A DNA stretch of 64,000 nt from Oceaniglobus roseus (GTDB lineage Bacteria; Pseudomonadota; Alphaproteobacteria; Rhodobacterales; Rhodobacteraceae). The DNA lies in NCBI RefSeq assembly GCF_002869745.1, contig NZ_PNOS01000018.1, positions 1 through 64,000 on the forward strand, written 5' to 3'. Both the position numbers and the translations under genes were made by a program. The notes beneath the pieces were generated by a model. It was not told the DNA's origin and searched no databases. It worked only from the letters and a program-made list of their open reading frames with translations. Every line of letters begins with the position of its first letter. Position 1 is the stretch's first letter. Below, in pieces: positions 9,899-17,325 of this stretch.

Positions 9899-10577
9899 GG
9901 CGGGATCCGGCCGTGCCCGGCCCGGGGCGCCCCTTCCGGTCCGGCGCCATGGCGGGGCGGTGCGCGCCGTGGCGGGGGTCGTGGTGGCGCTCGCGCTCGG
10001 GGGCGAGCCGGCCGCGGCGCAGGAGTCGCGGCTGGCGGCCAGCTGGACGGTGATGGTCGACGCCTGCGTCGCCTTCGCCGAGACCGGCGAGCGCGGGGTG
10101 TTCGACGGCTGGGAGACCGCCTTCCCCGGCGGCGGGGTCTGCAACGGCGATCCGGCCTGCGAGGGCGACGACATGACCTTCATCGCGCCCGGCGAATTCG
10201 GGAGCGGCGCCGTCACGGTCAGGGTGGGGCGGGCGGACTGGGTCGGGCAGCGCCATTTCGGTGGCGGCGAGGACCGGGTCGCGTCCTTTCCGGCGCATTT
10301 CTTCTGCGCGAGTGCCGAGGGGACCGCCCATGCCACCGCCGACATCCTGGCGGCGCACGAGGACTGGGTCGCGCGGGCGGTGGCCGAGGGGCGGCTCAGG
10401 CCCGCGCTCGGCTTCGTCAGTGCCGAGGCCGGGCCCTATGTCGGCTGCGGCTGGGACGGGCGGCCCTTCGTGATCGAGTTCTCGCTGATGCGTCCGGGGC
10501 CTGCCGTGTTGCGGCTGAACTACCCCGCCCGCGTGCCCGCCGCGGACGGAAGACAGTGCGCGGGGGTGGCGAGTTGA
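9891..10577 (+). CDS. secreted protein of unknown function inside the liv locus
   Basis: This 228-residue protein has a basic N-terminus, a hydrophobic stretch (residues ~24-37) and a likely signal peptidase site after PAAAQ, so it should be periplasmic. The mature part has several Cys residues (DACVAF, GGVCNGDPACEGDD, FFCASAEG, GCGWDG, QCAGVAS) that could form disulfides. I recognise no family. The start overlaps the end of livG by 8 bases, so it is translated with the importer. A binding-protein accessory or substrate-processing role is possible but is inference only. An alternative start nearer the hydrophobic segment cannot be excluded. Confidence 0.7.
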   Translation: MIEAGSGRARPGAPLPVRRHGGAVRAVAGVVVALALGGEPAAAQESRLAASWTVMVDACVAFAETGERGVFDGWETAFPGGGVCNGDPACEGDDMTFIAPGEFGSGAVTVRVGRADWVGQRHFGGGEDRVASFPAHFFCASAEGTAHATADILAAHEDWVARAVAEGRLRPALGFVSAEAGPYVGCGWDGRPFVIEFSLMRPGPAVLRLNYPARVPAADGRQCAGVAS

Positions 10578-10631
10578 GCGGGGTCGGCGCGGTGCCCACG
10601 GAGATTTCGTGTGCGGACCCGCGGCGCGTCG

Positions 10632-10677
10632 GAAAAGTCCTGGAGGACTTTTCGCCAATTTCCTCGAGGAAATTGGC
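10632..10677 (+). repeat. paired hairpin element A (TNGA-type loops)
   Basis: There are two adjacent perfect hairpins. The first has GAAAAGTCC (10632-10640), loop TGGA and GGACTTTTC (10645-10653). The second has GCCAATTTCC (10654-10663), loop TCGA and GGAAATTGGC (10668-10677). No base separates them. It lies between the secreted-protein gene and livH. A second pair follows 69 bases later. Confidence 0.85.
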
Positions 10678-10746
10678 TTCCGGGCCGAGAGCCGTGGAGC
10701 ATCGCGCGTCCCGGCGGCCGGGGCGGCGGGCGACGGTCGGGGAAGC

Positions 10747-10790
10747 GAAAGTCCTTGAGGACTTTCGGCAAATTTCCTTGAGGAAATTTG
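10747..10790 (+). repeat. paired hairpin element B (TTGA loops)
   Basis: There are two perfect hairpins, GAAAGTCC-TTGA-GGACTTTC (10747-10766) and CAAATTTCC-TTGA-GGAAATTTG (10769-10790). The arms resemble those of element A but differ at several positions, with pairing kept on both sides. The element ends 18 bases before the livH start, next to its ribosome binding site, so it could affect initiation of livH. Confidence 0.85.
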
Positions 10791-10808
10791 TGTCGGGAGG
10801 GGAGGTTC

Positions 10809-11795
10809 ATGCCTGATCAGGTGCTGTTCGCGCTGGAGGTGACGCTGAACGGGCTGATGGCCGGGGTGCTCTATGCCCTCGTCGCGCTGGGATTCGTGCT
10901 GATCTACAAGGCGTCCGGGATCTTCAACTATGCGCAAGGGGTCATGGCGCTGTTCGCGGCGATGACGCTGGTCGGGATCATGGACGGGCAGGTTCCGTTC
11001 GAGCACCTGATCAACGTGATCTTCGGCACCGACATCCACGGCTTCGGCTGGCAGGTGCCCGCGCTCCTGGCGATCGCGCTGACCATGGCTGTGATGGTGC
11101 TGTTCGCCTGGGCGGTGAACCGGTTCGTGCTGCGCCATCTCGTGAACCAGGAGCCGATCATCCTGTTCATGGCGACCATCGGCCTTGCCTATTTCCTCGA
11201 GGGGCTCGGCGACCTGATGTGGGGGTCGGACATCAAGACGCTGGACGTCGGGCTGCCCCAGGGGCTGAACGGCTGGATCGACAGCGTGACCTTCGAGATG
11301 TTCGGCTACGGCTTCTTCATCGACAACCTCGACATCGTGGCCAGCGTCATCGCCGCGCTGCTGGTGGCGGGGCTGGTCCTGTTCTCGCAGTTCACCAAGC
11401 AGGGACGGGCGCTCCGGGCGGTGGCCGACGACCACCAGGCGGCGCTGTCGGTCGGCATCTCGCTGTCCTTCATCTGGGTTCTGGTCTGGTCGATCGCGGG
11501 GTTCGTGGCGCTGGTGGCGGGCATCATGTGGGGGGCGAAGTCGGGAGTGCAGTTCTCGCTCTCCCTCATCGCGCTGAAGGCGTTGCCGGTGCTGATGCTG
11601 GGCGGCTTCACCTCGATCCCCGGCGCCATCGTCGGCGGGCTGATCATCGGCGTGGGCGAGAAGCTGTTCGAGTTCCTGGTCGGCCCGCTGGTGGGCGGGG
11701 CGACGGAGAACTGGTTCGCCTACGTGCTGGCGCTGCTGTTCCTGGTATTCCGGCCCCAGGGCCTGTTCGGGGAGAAGATCATTGAGCGTGTCTGA
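10809..11795 (+). CDS. livH: branched-chain-type ABC transporter permease LivH
   Basis: This HAAT-family membrane permease has 328 residues and about eight hydrophobic segments. The LivH hallmarks GLMAGVLYALVALGFVLIYK at the N-terminus and GGFTSIPGAIVGGLIIG near the C-terminus are present. With LivM it forms the transmembrane channel. The ATG at 10809 follows a GGAGG-rich leader. Although part of the liv locus, it is separated from the upstream genes by two paired-hairpin elements and from livM by a 525-base stretch carrying an opposite-strand gene. Confidence 0.93.
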   Translation: MPDQVLFALEVTLNGLMAGVLYALVALGFVLIYKASGIFNYAQGVMALFAAMTLVGIMDGQVPFEHLINVIFGTDIHGFGWQVPALLAIALTMAVMVLFAWAVNRFVLRHLVNQEPIILFMATIGLAYFLEGLGDLMWGSDIKTLDVGLPQGLNGWIDSVTFEMFGYGFFIDNLDIVASVIAALLVAGLVLFSQFTKQGRALRAVADDHQAALSVGISLSFIWVLVWSIAGFVALVAGIMWGAKSGVQFSLSLIALKALPVLMLGGFTSIPGAIVGGLIIGVGEKLFEFLVGPLVGGATENWFAYVLALLFLVFRPQGLFGEKIIERV

Positions 11796-11816
11796 GCCGG
11801 GATTTGCCCCGCCGCC

Positions 11817-12122
11817 TCAGGTTTCCCCGCGGCGGAACTGGGCGACGACGATGGCGGCGAGCAGCGTGACCGCGAGGGTCAGCGACAGCGAGGCGGGCAG
11901 GCCGAGGACGAAGGCGGTCCCGCCGAGCAGCAGCGGAGGCAGCAGGCAGGCGCAGAGCAGCGGCAGGACGCCGTCGGCGACGCGGTGCGGCGTCTCGGCC
12001 GAGAGGACGGCCTCGGGGACCTCTTCGAGGATCGCCGCCTTCGCGGCGGCGAATTCGCTGTCGGAAAGCTCGCCTGTCCTGTGCAGGCGGGAGAGAGTCT
12101 CGATTTCCTTCAGCAGCGACAT
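11817..12122 (-). CDS. small SHOCT-like membrane protein, opposite strand within the liv locus
   Basis: This 101-residue protein has an N-terminal helical part with a SHOCT-like pattern (LSRLHRTGELSDSEFAAAKAAIL, shown here as one family motif), followed by two hydrophobic segments (residues ~53-92) and the basic end FRRGET. Such short-C-terminal-like domains are usually oligomerisation or membrane-associated modules of unknown function. ATG 12122 begins the part with clear protein character; earlier in-frame residues are low-complexity Pro/Arg. It converges on livH and diverges from livM. I cannot assign a role. Confidence 0.65.
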   Translation of the reverse strand: MSLLKEIETLSRLHRTGELSDSEFAAAKAAILEEVPEAVLSAETPHRVADGVLPLLCACLLPPLLLGGTAFVLGLPASLSLTLAVTLLAAIVVAQFRRGET

Positions 12123-12319
12123 GGTCGGGCCTTTCCGAGGGGTACACCGGGAAGATGGCCGCCAAACGGGGCGGAAACGCGGCGGGTGTCTGTCAAGTTT
12201 CCTGTTGGTTAACAGGGCCTTGCGGGGTGCGGGGCCAGACGGGCGACTGCGTGGCGCGGCGCGCCACGACACCCGCCCGCCCGGCGCCACGCCGCGGGAC
12301 GCCGGGGAAGGGGGATGCG

Positions 12320-13396
12320 ATGCTTTATCGTGAGGCCGGGGAGTTCAAGACCTCCTATGCCGAGGACAACGCGACCTTTCCGCTGAAGCTCGACCGCTGG
12401 GCCTACCGGCTGCTGCTGGTCGTGGCGGTCCTGGTGGTGCCGTTCCTGATCAACGACTACTGGGTCAACGCGGTGTTCCTGCCGTTCCTGATCTATGCCA
12501 TCGCCGCGCTGGGGCTGAACATCCTCGTCGGCTACTGCGGGCAGGTGAGTCTCGGGACGGGCGGGTTCATGGCCGTGGGGGCCTATGCGGCCTACAAGCT
12601 GATGACGGCCTTTCCCGAGATCAACATCGCCTTCCACATCGTCGCGGCGGGGGCGATCACCGCCGGGGTGGGGGTGCTGTTCGGGCTGCCTTCGCTCCGG
12701 ATCAAGGGGTTCTACCTGGCGGTGGCGACGCTCGCCGCGCAGTTCTTCCTGGTCTGGCTCTTCAACCGGGTGCCGTGGTTCTACAACTACTCTGCCTCGG
12801 GGCAGATCTCGGCGCCCGAGCGGACGCTGTTCGGGGTCGCGATCACCGGGCCCGAGACCCACGCCTGGGCGACCTACCTGTTCTGCCTCGCCTTCACCCT
12901 GGCCTCGGCCTGGATCGCGCGCAACCTGACGCGGGGGGCGCAGGGGCGGCGGTGGATGGCGATCCGCGACATGGACATCGCGGCCGAGATCATCGGGGTG
13001 AACCCGCTGACGGCGAAGCTGTCGGCCTTCGCGGTGTCGTCCTTCTTCATCGGGGTCGCGGGGGCGCTGTTCTTCGCCGTCTACCTCGGCGCGGTCGAGG
13101 TGGGCGAGGCCTTCGGGATCAACAAGAGCTTCCTGATCCTGTTCATGGTGATCATCGGCGGGCTGGGGTCGATCTTCGGCTCCTTCGCCGGGGCGGCCTT
13201 CATGGTGCTTCTGCCGGTCCTGCTGAAGAACGTGCTGGCGGGGGGCCTCGGCTGGCCGACGGACGTGGTGGCGCACCTTGAGCTGATGATCGTGGGGGCG
13301 CTGATCGTGGTGTTCCTGATCGCCGAGCCCCACGGGCTGGCGCAGCTCTGGCGGGTGACGAAGGAGAAGCTGAGGTTGTGGCCGTTCCCGCACTAG
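12320..13396 (+). CDS. livM: branched-chain-type ABC transporter permease LivM
   Basis: This is the second HAAT permease, 358 residues. About ten hydrophobic segments are visible, with the conserved LNILVGYCGQVSLGTGGFMAVGA region, the GLPSLRIKGFYLAVATLA stretch and the cytoplasmic loop MAIRDMDIAAEIIGVN that contacts the ATPases. ATG 12320 was chosen because GGAAGGGGG lies upstream and the N-terminus (MLYREAGEFKTSY) matches the usual LivM length. It works with LivH. A stable imperfect hairpin follows before livK. Confidence 0.93.
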   Translation: MLYREAGEFKTSYAEDNATFPLKLDRWAYRLLLVVAVLVVPFLINDYWVNAVFLPFLIYAIAALGLNILVGYCGQVSLGTGGFMAVGAYAAYKLMTAFPEINIAFHIVAAGAITAGVGVLFGLPSLRIKGFYLAVATLAAQFFLVWLFNRVPWFYNYSASGQISAPERTLFGVAITGPETHAWATYLFCLAFTLASAWIARNLTRGAQGRRWMAIRDMDIAAEIIGVNPLTAKLSAFAVSSFFIGVAGALFFAVYLGAVEVGEAFGINKSFLILFMVIIGGLGSIFGSFAGAAFMVLLPVLLKNVLAGGLGWPTDVVAHLELMIVGALIVVFLIAEPHGLAQLWRVTKEKLRLWPFPH

Positions 13397-13409
13397 GGGC
13401 GGTCATGGC

Positions 13410-13437
13410 GCAGGACGGGTGATGTCACCCATCCTGC
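13410..13437 (+). promoter_or_regulatory. intercistronic hairpin between livM and livK
   Basis: The arms at 13410-13422 (GCAGGACGGGTGA) and 13425-13437 (TCACCCATCCTGC) pair over 13 positions with one mismatch. There is no T tract. A stem at this place could stop 3'-5' decay of the upstream mRNA or partly attenuate, helping to set a different level for the binding protein. That role is inferred. Confidence 0.55.
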
Positions 13438-13513
13438 GTCCGAAAGGACGCGGTGGGGGGAAGCCCGCCGGGATAAGGGCCGCCGGAGCGGCTGACAAAA
13501 AGGGAGGACGACG

Positions 13514-14797
13514 ATGAAGACGAGACTTGCAGGACTGGCGCTGGGGGCGCTGCTGGCGGTGCCCGCCGTGGCGCAGGAGCTGGTGATCCCGGACCTGAGC
13601 TATCGCACGGGGCCCTACGCGGCGAACGGGATCCCGTTCTCGGACGGCTACCAGGACTACTTCACGCTGCTGAACGAGCGGGACGGCGGGATCGGTGGCG
13701 TCAAGGTGCGGATCGTGGAGTGCGAGACCGGGTACAACACCGAGAAGGGCGTCGAGTGCTACGAGGCGACCAAGGGCGAGGGGGCGCTGGTCTATCAGCC
13801 GCTGTCCACCGGCATCACCTACCAGCTGATCCCGAAGGCGACGGCGGACGGCATACCGATCCACTCGATGGGCTACGGCCGAACCTCGGCCGCCAACGGC
13901 GAGGTGTTTCCCTGGGTGTTCAACTATCCGGGCACCTACTGGGATTCGGCCTCGATCATGGTGAAGCACGCGATGGAGGTCTCGGGCGGCAGCCTCGAGG
14001 GCAAGACCATCGCGCTGCTCTATCACAACTCCGCCTACGGCAAGGAGCCGATCCGGACGCTGGAGGAACTGTCGAAGAAGCACGGCTTCACCCTGACCCA
14101 GCTGCCGATCGACGCGCCGGGGCAGGAGCAGAAGTCGCAGTGGTTGCAGATCCGCCGCGAGCGGCCGGACTTCGTGTTCTTCTGGGGCTGGGGCGTGATG
14201 AACCAGGTCGCCGTGCAGGAGGCGGTGAACGTCCGCTATCCCATGGACCATTTCATCGGCGTCTGGTGGTCCGGGGCCGAGAACGACGTGACCCCGGCGG
14301 GTGCCGGCGCGGACGGCTACAAGTCGACGAACTTCACCGGCGTGGGCAAGGATTTCCCGATCTTCGCAGACCTGCAGAAGTATGTCGTGGACACCGGCAA
14401 GGCCGCCGGTGACGGCTCGTACCTCGGGCAGGTGCAGTACAACCGCGGCATGTACGCGGCGCTGCTGGCGGCCGAGGCGATCAAGACCGCCCAGGAGATC
14501 CACGGCACCAAGGAGATCACGCCCGCGCAGATGCGCGACGGGATGGAGGCGCTGGAGCTGAGCGAGGCCGACTATGCCGCGCTGGGCCTGCCGAACTTCG
14601 CGCCCGAGCTGAAGGTGAGCTGCCAGAACCACTCGGGCCCCGGCAAGGCGCTGATCCAGCAGTGGGACGCGACGGCCGGGAAGTGGACCGCGATCACCGA
14701 CTACATCGAGAGCGACCGGGAGGTGATCGACCCGCTGATCGCCGAGGACTCCGAGGCCTATGCCAAGGAGAACGGGATCACACCGGGCTGCATGTGA
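13514..14797 (+). CDS. livK: ABC transporter substrate-binding protein, LivK/HAAT type
   Basis: This 427-residue periplasmic binding protein has a Sec signal peptide (residues 1-~20, cleavage after PAVAQ). The mature protein has the type I fold pattern of leucine-binding proteins: SYRTGPYAANGIPFSDGYQDYF near the start, the NYNTEKGVECYEA-like ligand region and the hinge segment HNSAYGKEPIRTLEEL. The ligand is not predictable. Proteins of this subgroup differ from amino-acid LivJ/K and are often encoded beside acyl-CoA ligases, as here. The start has a GGGAGG site 9 bases upstream. Confidence 0.92.
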   Translation: MKTRLAGLALGALLAVPAVAQELVIPDLSYRTGPYAANGIPFSDGYQDYFTLLNERDGGIGGVKVRIVECETGYNTEKGVECYEATKGEGALVYQPLSTGITYQLIPKATADGIPIHSMGYGRTSAANGEVFPWVFNYPGTYWDSASIMVKHAMEVSGGSLEGKTIALLYHNSAYGKEPIRTLEELSKKHGFTLTQLPIDAPGQEQKSQWLQIRRERPDFVFFWGWGVMNQVAVQEAVNVRYPMDHFIGVWWSGAENDVTPAGAGADGYKSTNFTGVGKDFPIFADLQKYVVDTGKAAGDGSYLGQVQYNRGMYAALLAAEAIKTAQEIHGTKEITPAQMRDGMEALELSEADYAALGLPNFAPELKVSCQNHSGPGKALIQQWDATAGKWTAITDYIESDREVIDPLIAEDSEAYAKENGITPGCM

Positions 14798-14879
14798 GGT
14801 GCGCCGCCCCGGCTGTCCGTTCGGGCGGCCGGGGCGTCCTGCGTCTTTTCGGCAGGAAAGAGACAGGGACCGGCGTGGG

Positions 14880-16265
14880 ATGTCGGCGCGACGCGCGTGT
14901 ATCCCGCGATGGCCGTGGCCCGGTGGGGGCCGGGCGGGCGGACAGCGCCCGGGGGAAAAGGGAGGACCGACAATCCGGGGGATCCTGGCGATAGCGGCGG
15001 TGCTGGGGCTTGCGGGCTGCGCGACGCCTGTCGTGCAGGACAGCATGTGCCGGGGGCTCGTCTCGGGCACCGCGCCGTTCTCCGGCGTCGCGGTCTCGCG
15101 CGGGGCGGCGGCCTCGGCGGCCGAGGCGCCCGCGGAGGCGATGCGGCAGTCGGTGGCCGAACGGATGGCGCGCACCATCGCGGCGCGGGCCGGGGCCATG
15201 GCGGCGGGGCCCGCACCCGAGGCGGTGATCGTCGGCGAGGGGGACGGCAACGCCGCCTATGCCCGGGCGGCGGCGCCGCGGCGTGGCGCGGTGCGGGAGG
15301 TCGAGATCGACCTTCTGGCCATGACCATCGGCGGGCAGTACGGCAGCTTTTCCTCGGGGTTCCTGACCGGCTGGGGCGCGCGGAAGGTGGATCCCCGGCC
15401 CGACTTCGCGGTGGTGACCGGGGCCAGCGCCGGCGGGATCGTGGCGCCCCTGGCCTTTGCCGGGCCCGCCTTCGACGACCGCCTGAAGCTCAACACTGGG
15501 ATCGGCGAGGCCGACGTGGTGCGGCGGCGCGGCGTGCTGGAGCTGCTCGGGGCCAGCTCGCTCTACTCCACCGCGCCGCTGGAGCGGCAGGTGGAGGCCG
15601 CGGTGGATCCGGCGCTGATCTCGGCCATCGGCGCGCGCTGGGCGGCGGGCAACGACCTGCTGCTCGGGGCGACGAACCTGGACGAGGGGCGGTTCGATCT
15701 GTTCGACATCGGCGCCTTCGCGGCCGACGGGGACATCCCGCTGGCCGAGAAGGAGAAATGCCTCGTCAGCGCGGTGATGGCGACAAGCGCGATCCCCGCG
15801 CTGTTCCCGCCGCGGCGGATCAACGGCGCGCTCTACACCGATGCCGGCGTGCGCCAGTCGGTGTTCCTGCGCGGGGTGCGGGACGGGATCGTGGAAAGCC
15901 AGCGGCTGCTGGGGCTGCGCGTGAAGGTCAACGCCTACGTCCTGGTCAACGGCGACCTGGCGGTGGACCCGGTCGAGACGCAGGCGGGGCTGCTGGGCGT
16001 CGCCGGGCGGACCTTCGAGCTGGTCACGGACGAGGGGCTGCGCCAGTCGCTGATCGAGACGGCGGACCTGGCCGAGGCCTCGGGCTGGCGGCTGAGGGCC
16101 GTGCGCGCGCCGGAGTTCGCCACGCTCGGCTGTCCGCGCGACGGCGCGCTGTTCTCGCCCTGCGTGACGCGGGCGCTGTTCGCCGCCGGAGAGCGGATGG
16201 CGCGCGCGCCGCGGATCGACTGGCTGAGCGCGGCGGAATTGAAACGGATTGCGGGGAGGTTCTGA
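14880..16265 (+). CDS. patatin-like phospholipase, lipoprotein
   Basis: This is a patatin-family serine acylhydrolase, 461 residues from ATG 14880. The nucleophile motif is GASAG (Ser183), the glycine-rich oxyanion segment is TIGGQYGSFSSG, and the dyad Asp is Asp321 in TDAG (usually DGG/DGA). A lipobox (GLAGC, Cys47) predicts a lipid-anchored envelope protein. The start is uncertain. The ATG leaves 32 unusual Arg/Gly/Pro-rich residues before the signal helix, whereas an in-frame ATC at 14973 lies 7 bases after a perfect GGAGG and would give a normal lipoprotein signal. It sits between livK and livF and abuts livF (TGATG), implying joint expression with the importer. Confidence 0.82.
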   Translation: MSARRACIPRWPWPGGGRAGGQRPGEKGGPTIRGILAIAAVLGLAGCATPVVQDSMCRGLVSGTAPFSGVAVSRGAAASAAEAPAEAMRQSVAERMARTIAARAGAMAAGPAPEAVIVGEGDGNAAYARAAAPRRGAVREVEIDLLAMTIGGQYGSFSSGFLTGWGARKVDPRPDFAVVTGASAGGIVAPLAFAGPAFDDRLKLNTGIGEADVVRRRGVLELLGASSLYSTAPLERQVEAAVDPALISAIGARWAAGNDLLLGATNLDEGRFDLFDIGAFAADGDIPLAEKEKCLVSAVMATSAIPALFPPRRINGALYTDAGVRQSVFLRGVRDGIVESQRLLGLRVKVNAYVLVNGDLAVDPVETQAGLLGVAGRTFELVTDEGLRQSLIETADLAEASGWRLRAVRAPEFATLGCPRDGALFSPCVTRALFAAGERMARAPRIDWLSAAELKRIAGRF

Positions 16266-17083
16266 TGCTGGACGAGGGCGACGAGACGCTGCTGGAGGTC
16301 AACAACATCGAGGTGATCTACAACTCGGTGATCCTGGTGCTGAAGGGGGTGTCGCTGAAGGTGCCGAAGGGGGGCATCACTGCTCTTCTGGGCGGCAACG
16401 GCGCGGGCAAGACGACGACGCTGAAGGCGGTGTCGAACCTGCTGAGGAGCGAGCGGGGCGAGGTCACGAAGGGCTCGATCCGCTACCGCGGCGAGCGGGT
16501 GCAGGACCTGCCGCCCTCGGAGCTGGTGAAGCGGGGAGTGATCCAGGTGATGGAAGGGCGACACTGCTTCGAGCACCTGACGGTGGAGGAGAACCTGATG
16601 ACCGGCGCCTATACCCGCGGCGACGGGCGTGCGGCGATCGAGGCGGACCTGGAACTGGTCTATCGCTATTTCCCGCGGCTGAAGGAGCGGCGGCGGTCCC
16701 AGGCGGGATACACCAGCGGCGGCGAGCAGCAGATGTGCGCGATCGGGCGGGCGCTGATGTCGCGGCCCGAGACGATCCTCCTGGACGAGCCGTCGATGGG
16801 GCTGGCGCCGCAGCTGGTCGAGGAGATCTTCGGCATCGTGCAGGACCTGAACGCGCGTGAGGGCGTGTCCTTCCTGCTGGCGGAGCAGAACACCAACGTG
16901 GCGCTGCGTTTCGCGCATTACGGATACATCCTCGAGTCCGGGCGCGTGGTGATGGACGGGCCCGCGGCGGAGCTGAGGGAGAACCCGGACGTGAAGGAGT
17001 TCTACCTCGGCATGTCGGACGAGGGGCGCAAGTCGTTCCGGGAGGTGCGCAGCTACCGGCGGCGCAAGCGGTGGCTGGCGTGA
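16265..17083 (+). CDS. livF: branched-chain-type ABC transporter ATP-binding protein LivF
   Basis: This is the second HAAT ATPase, 272 residues. Walker A is GGNGAGKT (residues 43-50), the signature is SGGEQQM, Walker B is ILLDEPSMGL, and the switch region is LLAEQNTNVAL (His replaced by Gln, usual in LivF). The ATG overlaps the stop of the patatin gene by one base. The C-terminal ~18 residues (RKSFREVRSYRRRKRWLA) form a basic tail longer than in amino-acid LivF proteins. It is the last importer component of the locus. Confidence 0.93.
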   Translation: MLDEGDETLLEVNNIEVIYNSVILVLKGVSLKVPKGGITALLGGNGAGKTTTLKAVSNLLRSERGEVTKGSIRYRGERVQDLPPSELVKRGVIQVMEGRHCFEHLTVEENLMTGAYTRGDGRAAIEADLELVYRYFPRLKERRRSQAGYTSGGEQQMCAIGRALMSRPETILLDEPSMGLAPQLVEEIFGIVQDLNAREGVSFLLAEQNTNVALRFAHYGYILESGRVVMDGPAAELRENPDVKEFYLGMSDEGRKSFREVRSYRRRKRWLA

Positions 17084-17105
17084 GGATTGGCCCGTTCCGG
17101 GCCGT

Positions 17106-17138
17106 GCCTCCGGCGGGGATGGTTGGGAAGCAAGGATG
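17106..17138 (+). repeat. dispersed box, copy 2
   Basis: The stretch starting GCCTCCGGCGGGGAT and ending GGAAGCAAGGATG, 22 bases after the livF stop, matches the box at 5576-5608 closely. No adjacent hairpin is present. The rest of the gap up to 17325 shows nothing else I can name. Confidence 0.65.
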
Positions 17139-17325
17139 GGGGCAGGGGGACGTCGACGTCGGCCCGGCGCTCTCCGGGGTTCCCGGCGGAGCGGCGGCGC
17201 TGGATTTCCAAGGGGTTGGCGTCCTGTTATTCGATAGCAGGAGCCATGACATTGTATGACAGCGGGTCCGGGCGCCATGTGGCTGCAAGGTCCGGGGCCG
17301 CGTACCGGACCAGAGGATGCTTTCG

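Noticed and set aside
14897-16264. Open frame that joins upstream sequence with livF as a fusion
   Set aside because: That frame overlaps the patatin gene out of phase and has Arg/Gly-rich shadow composition. LivF proper starts at ATG 16265.
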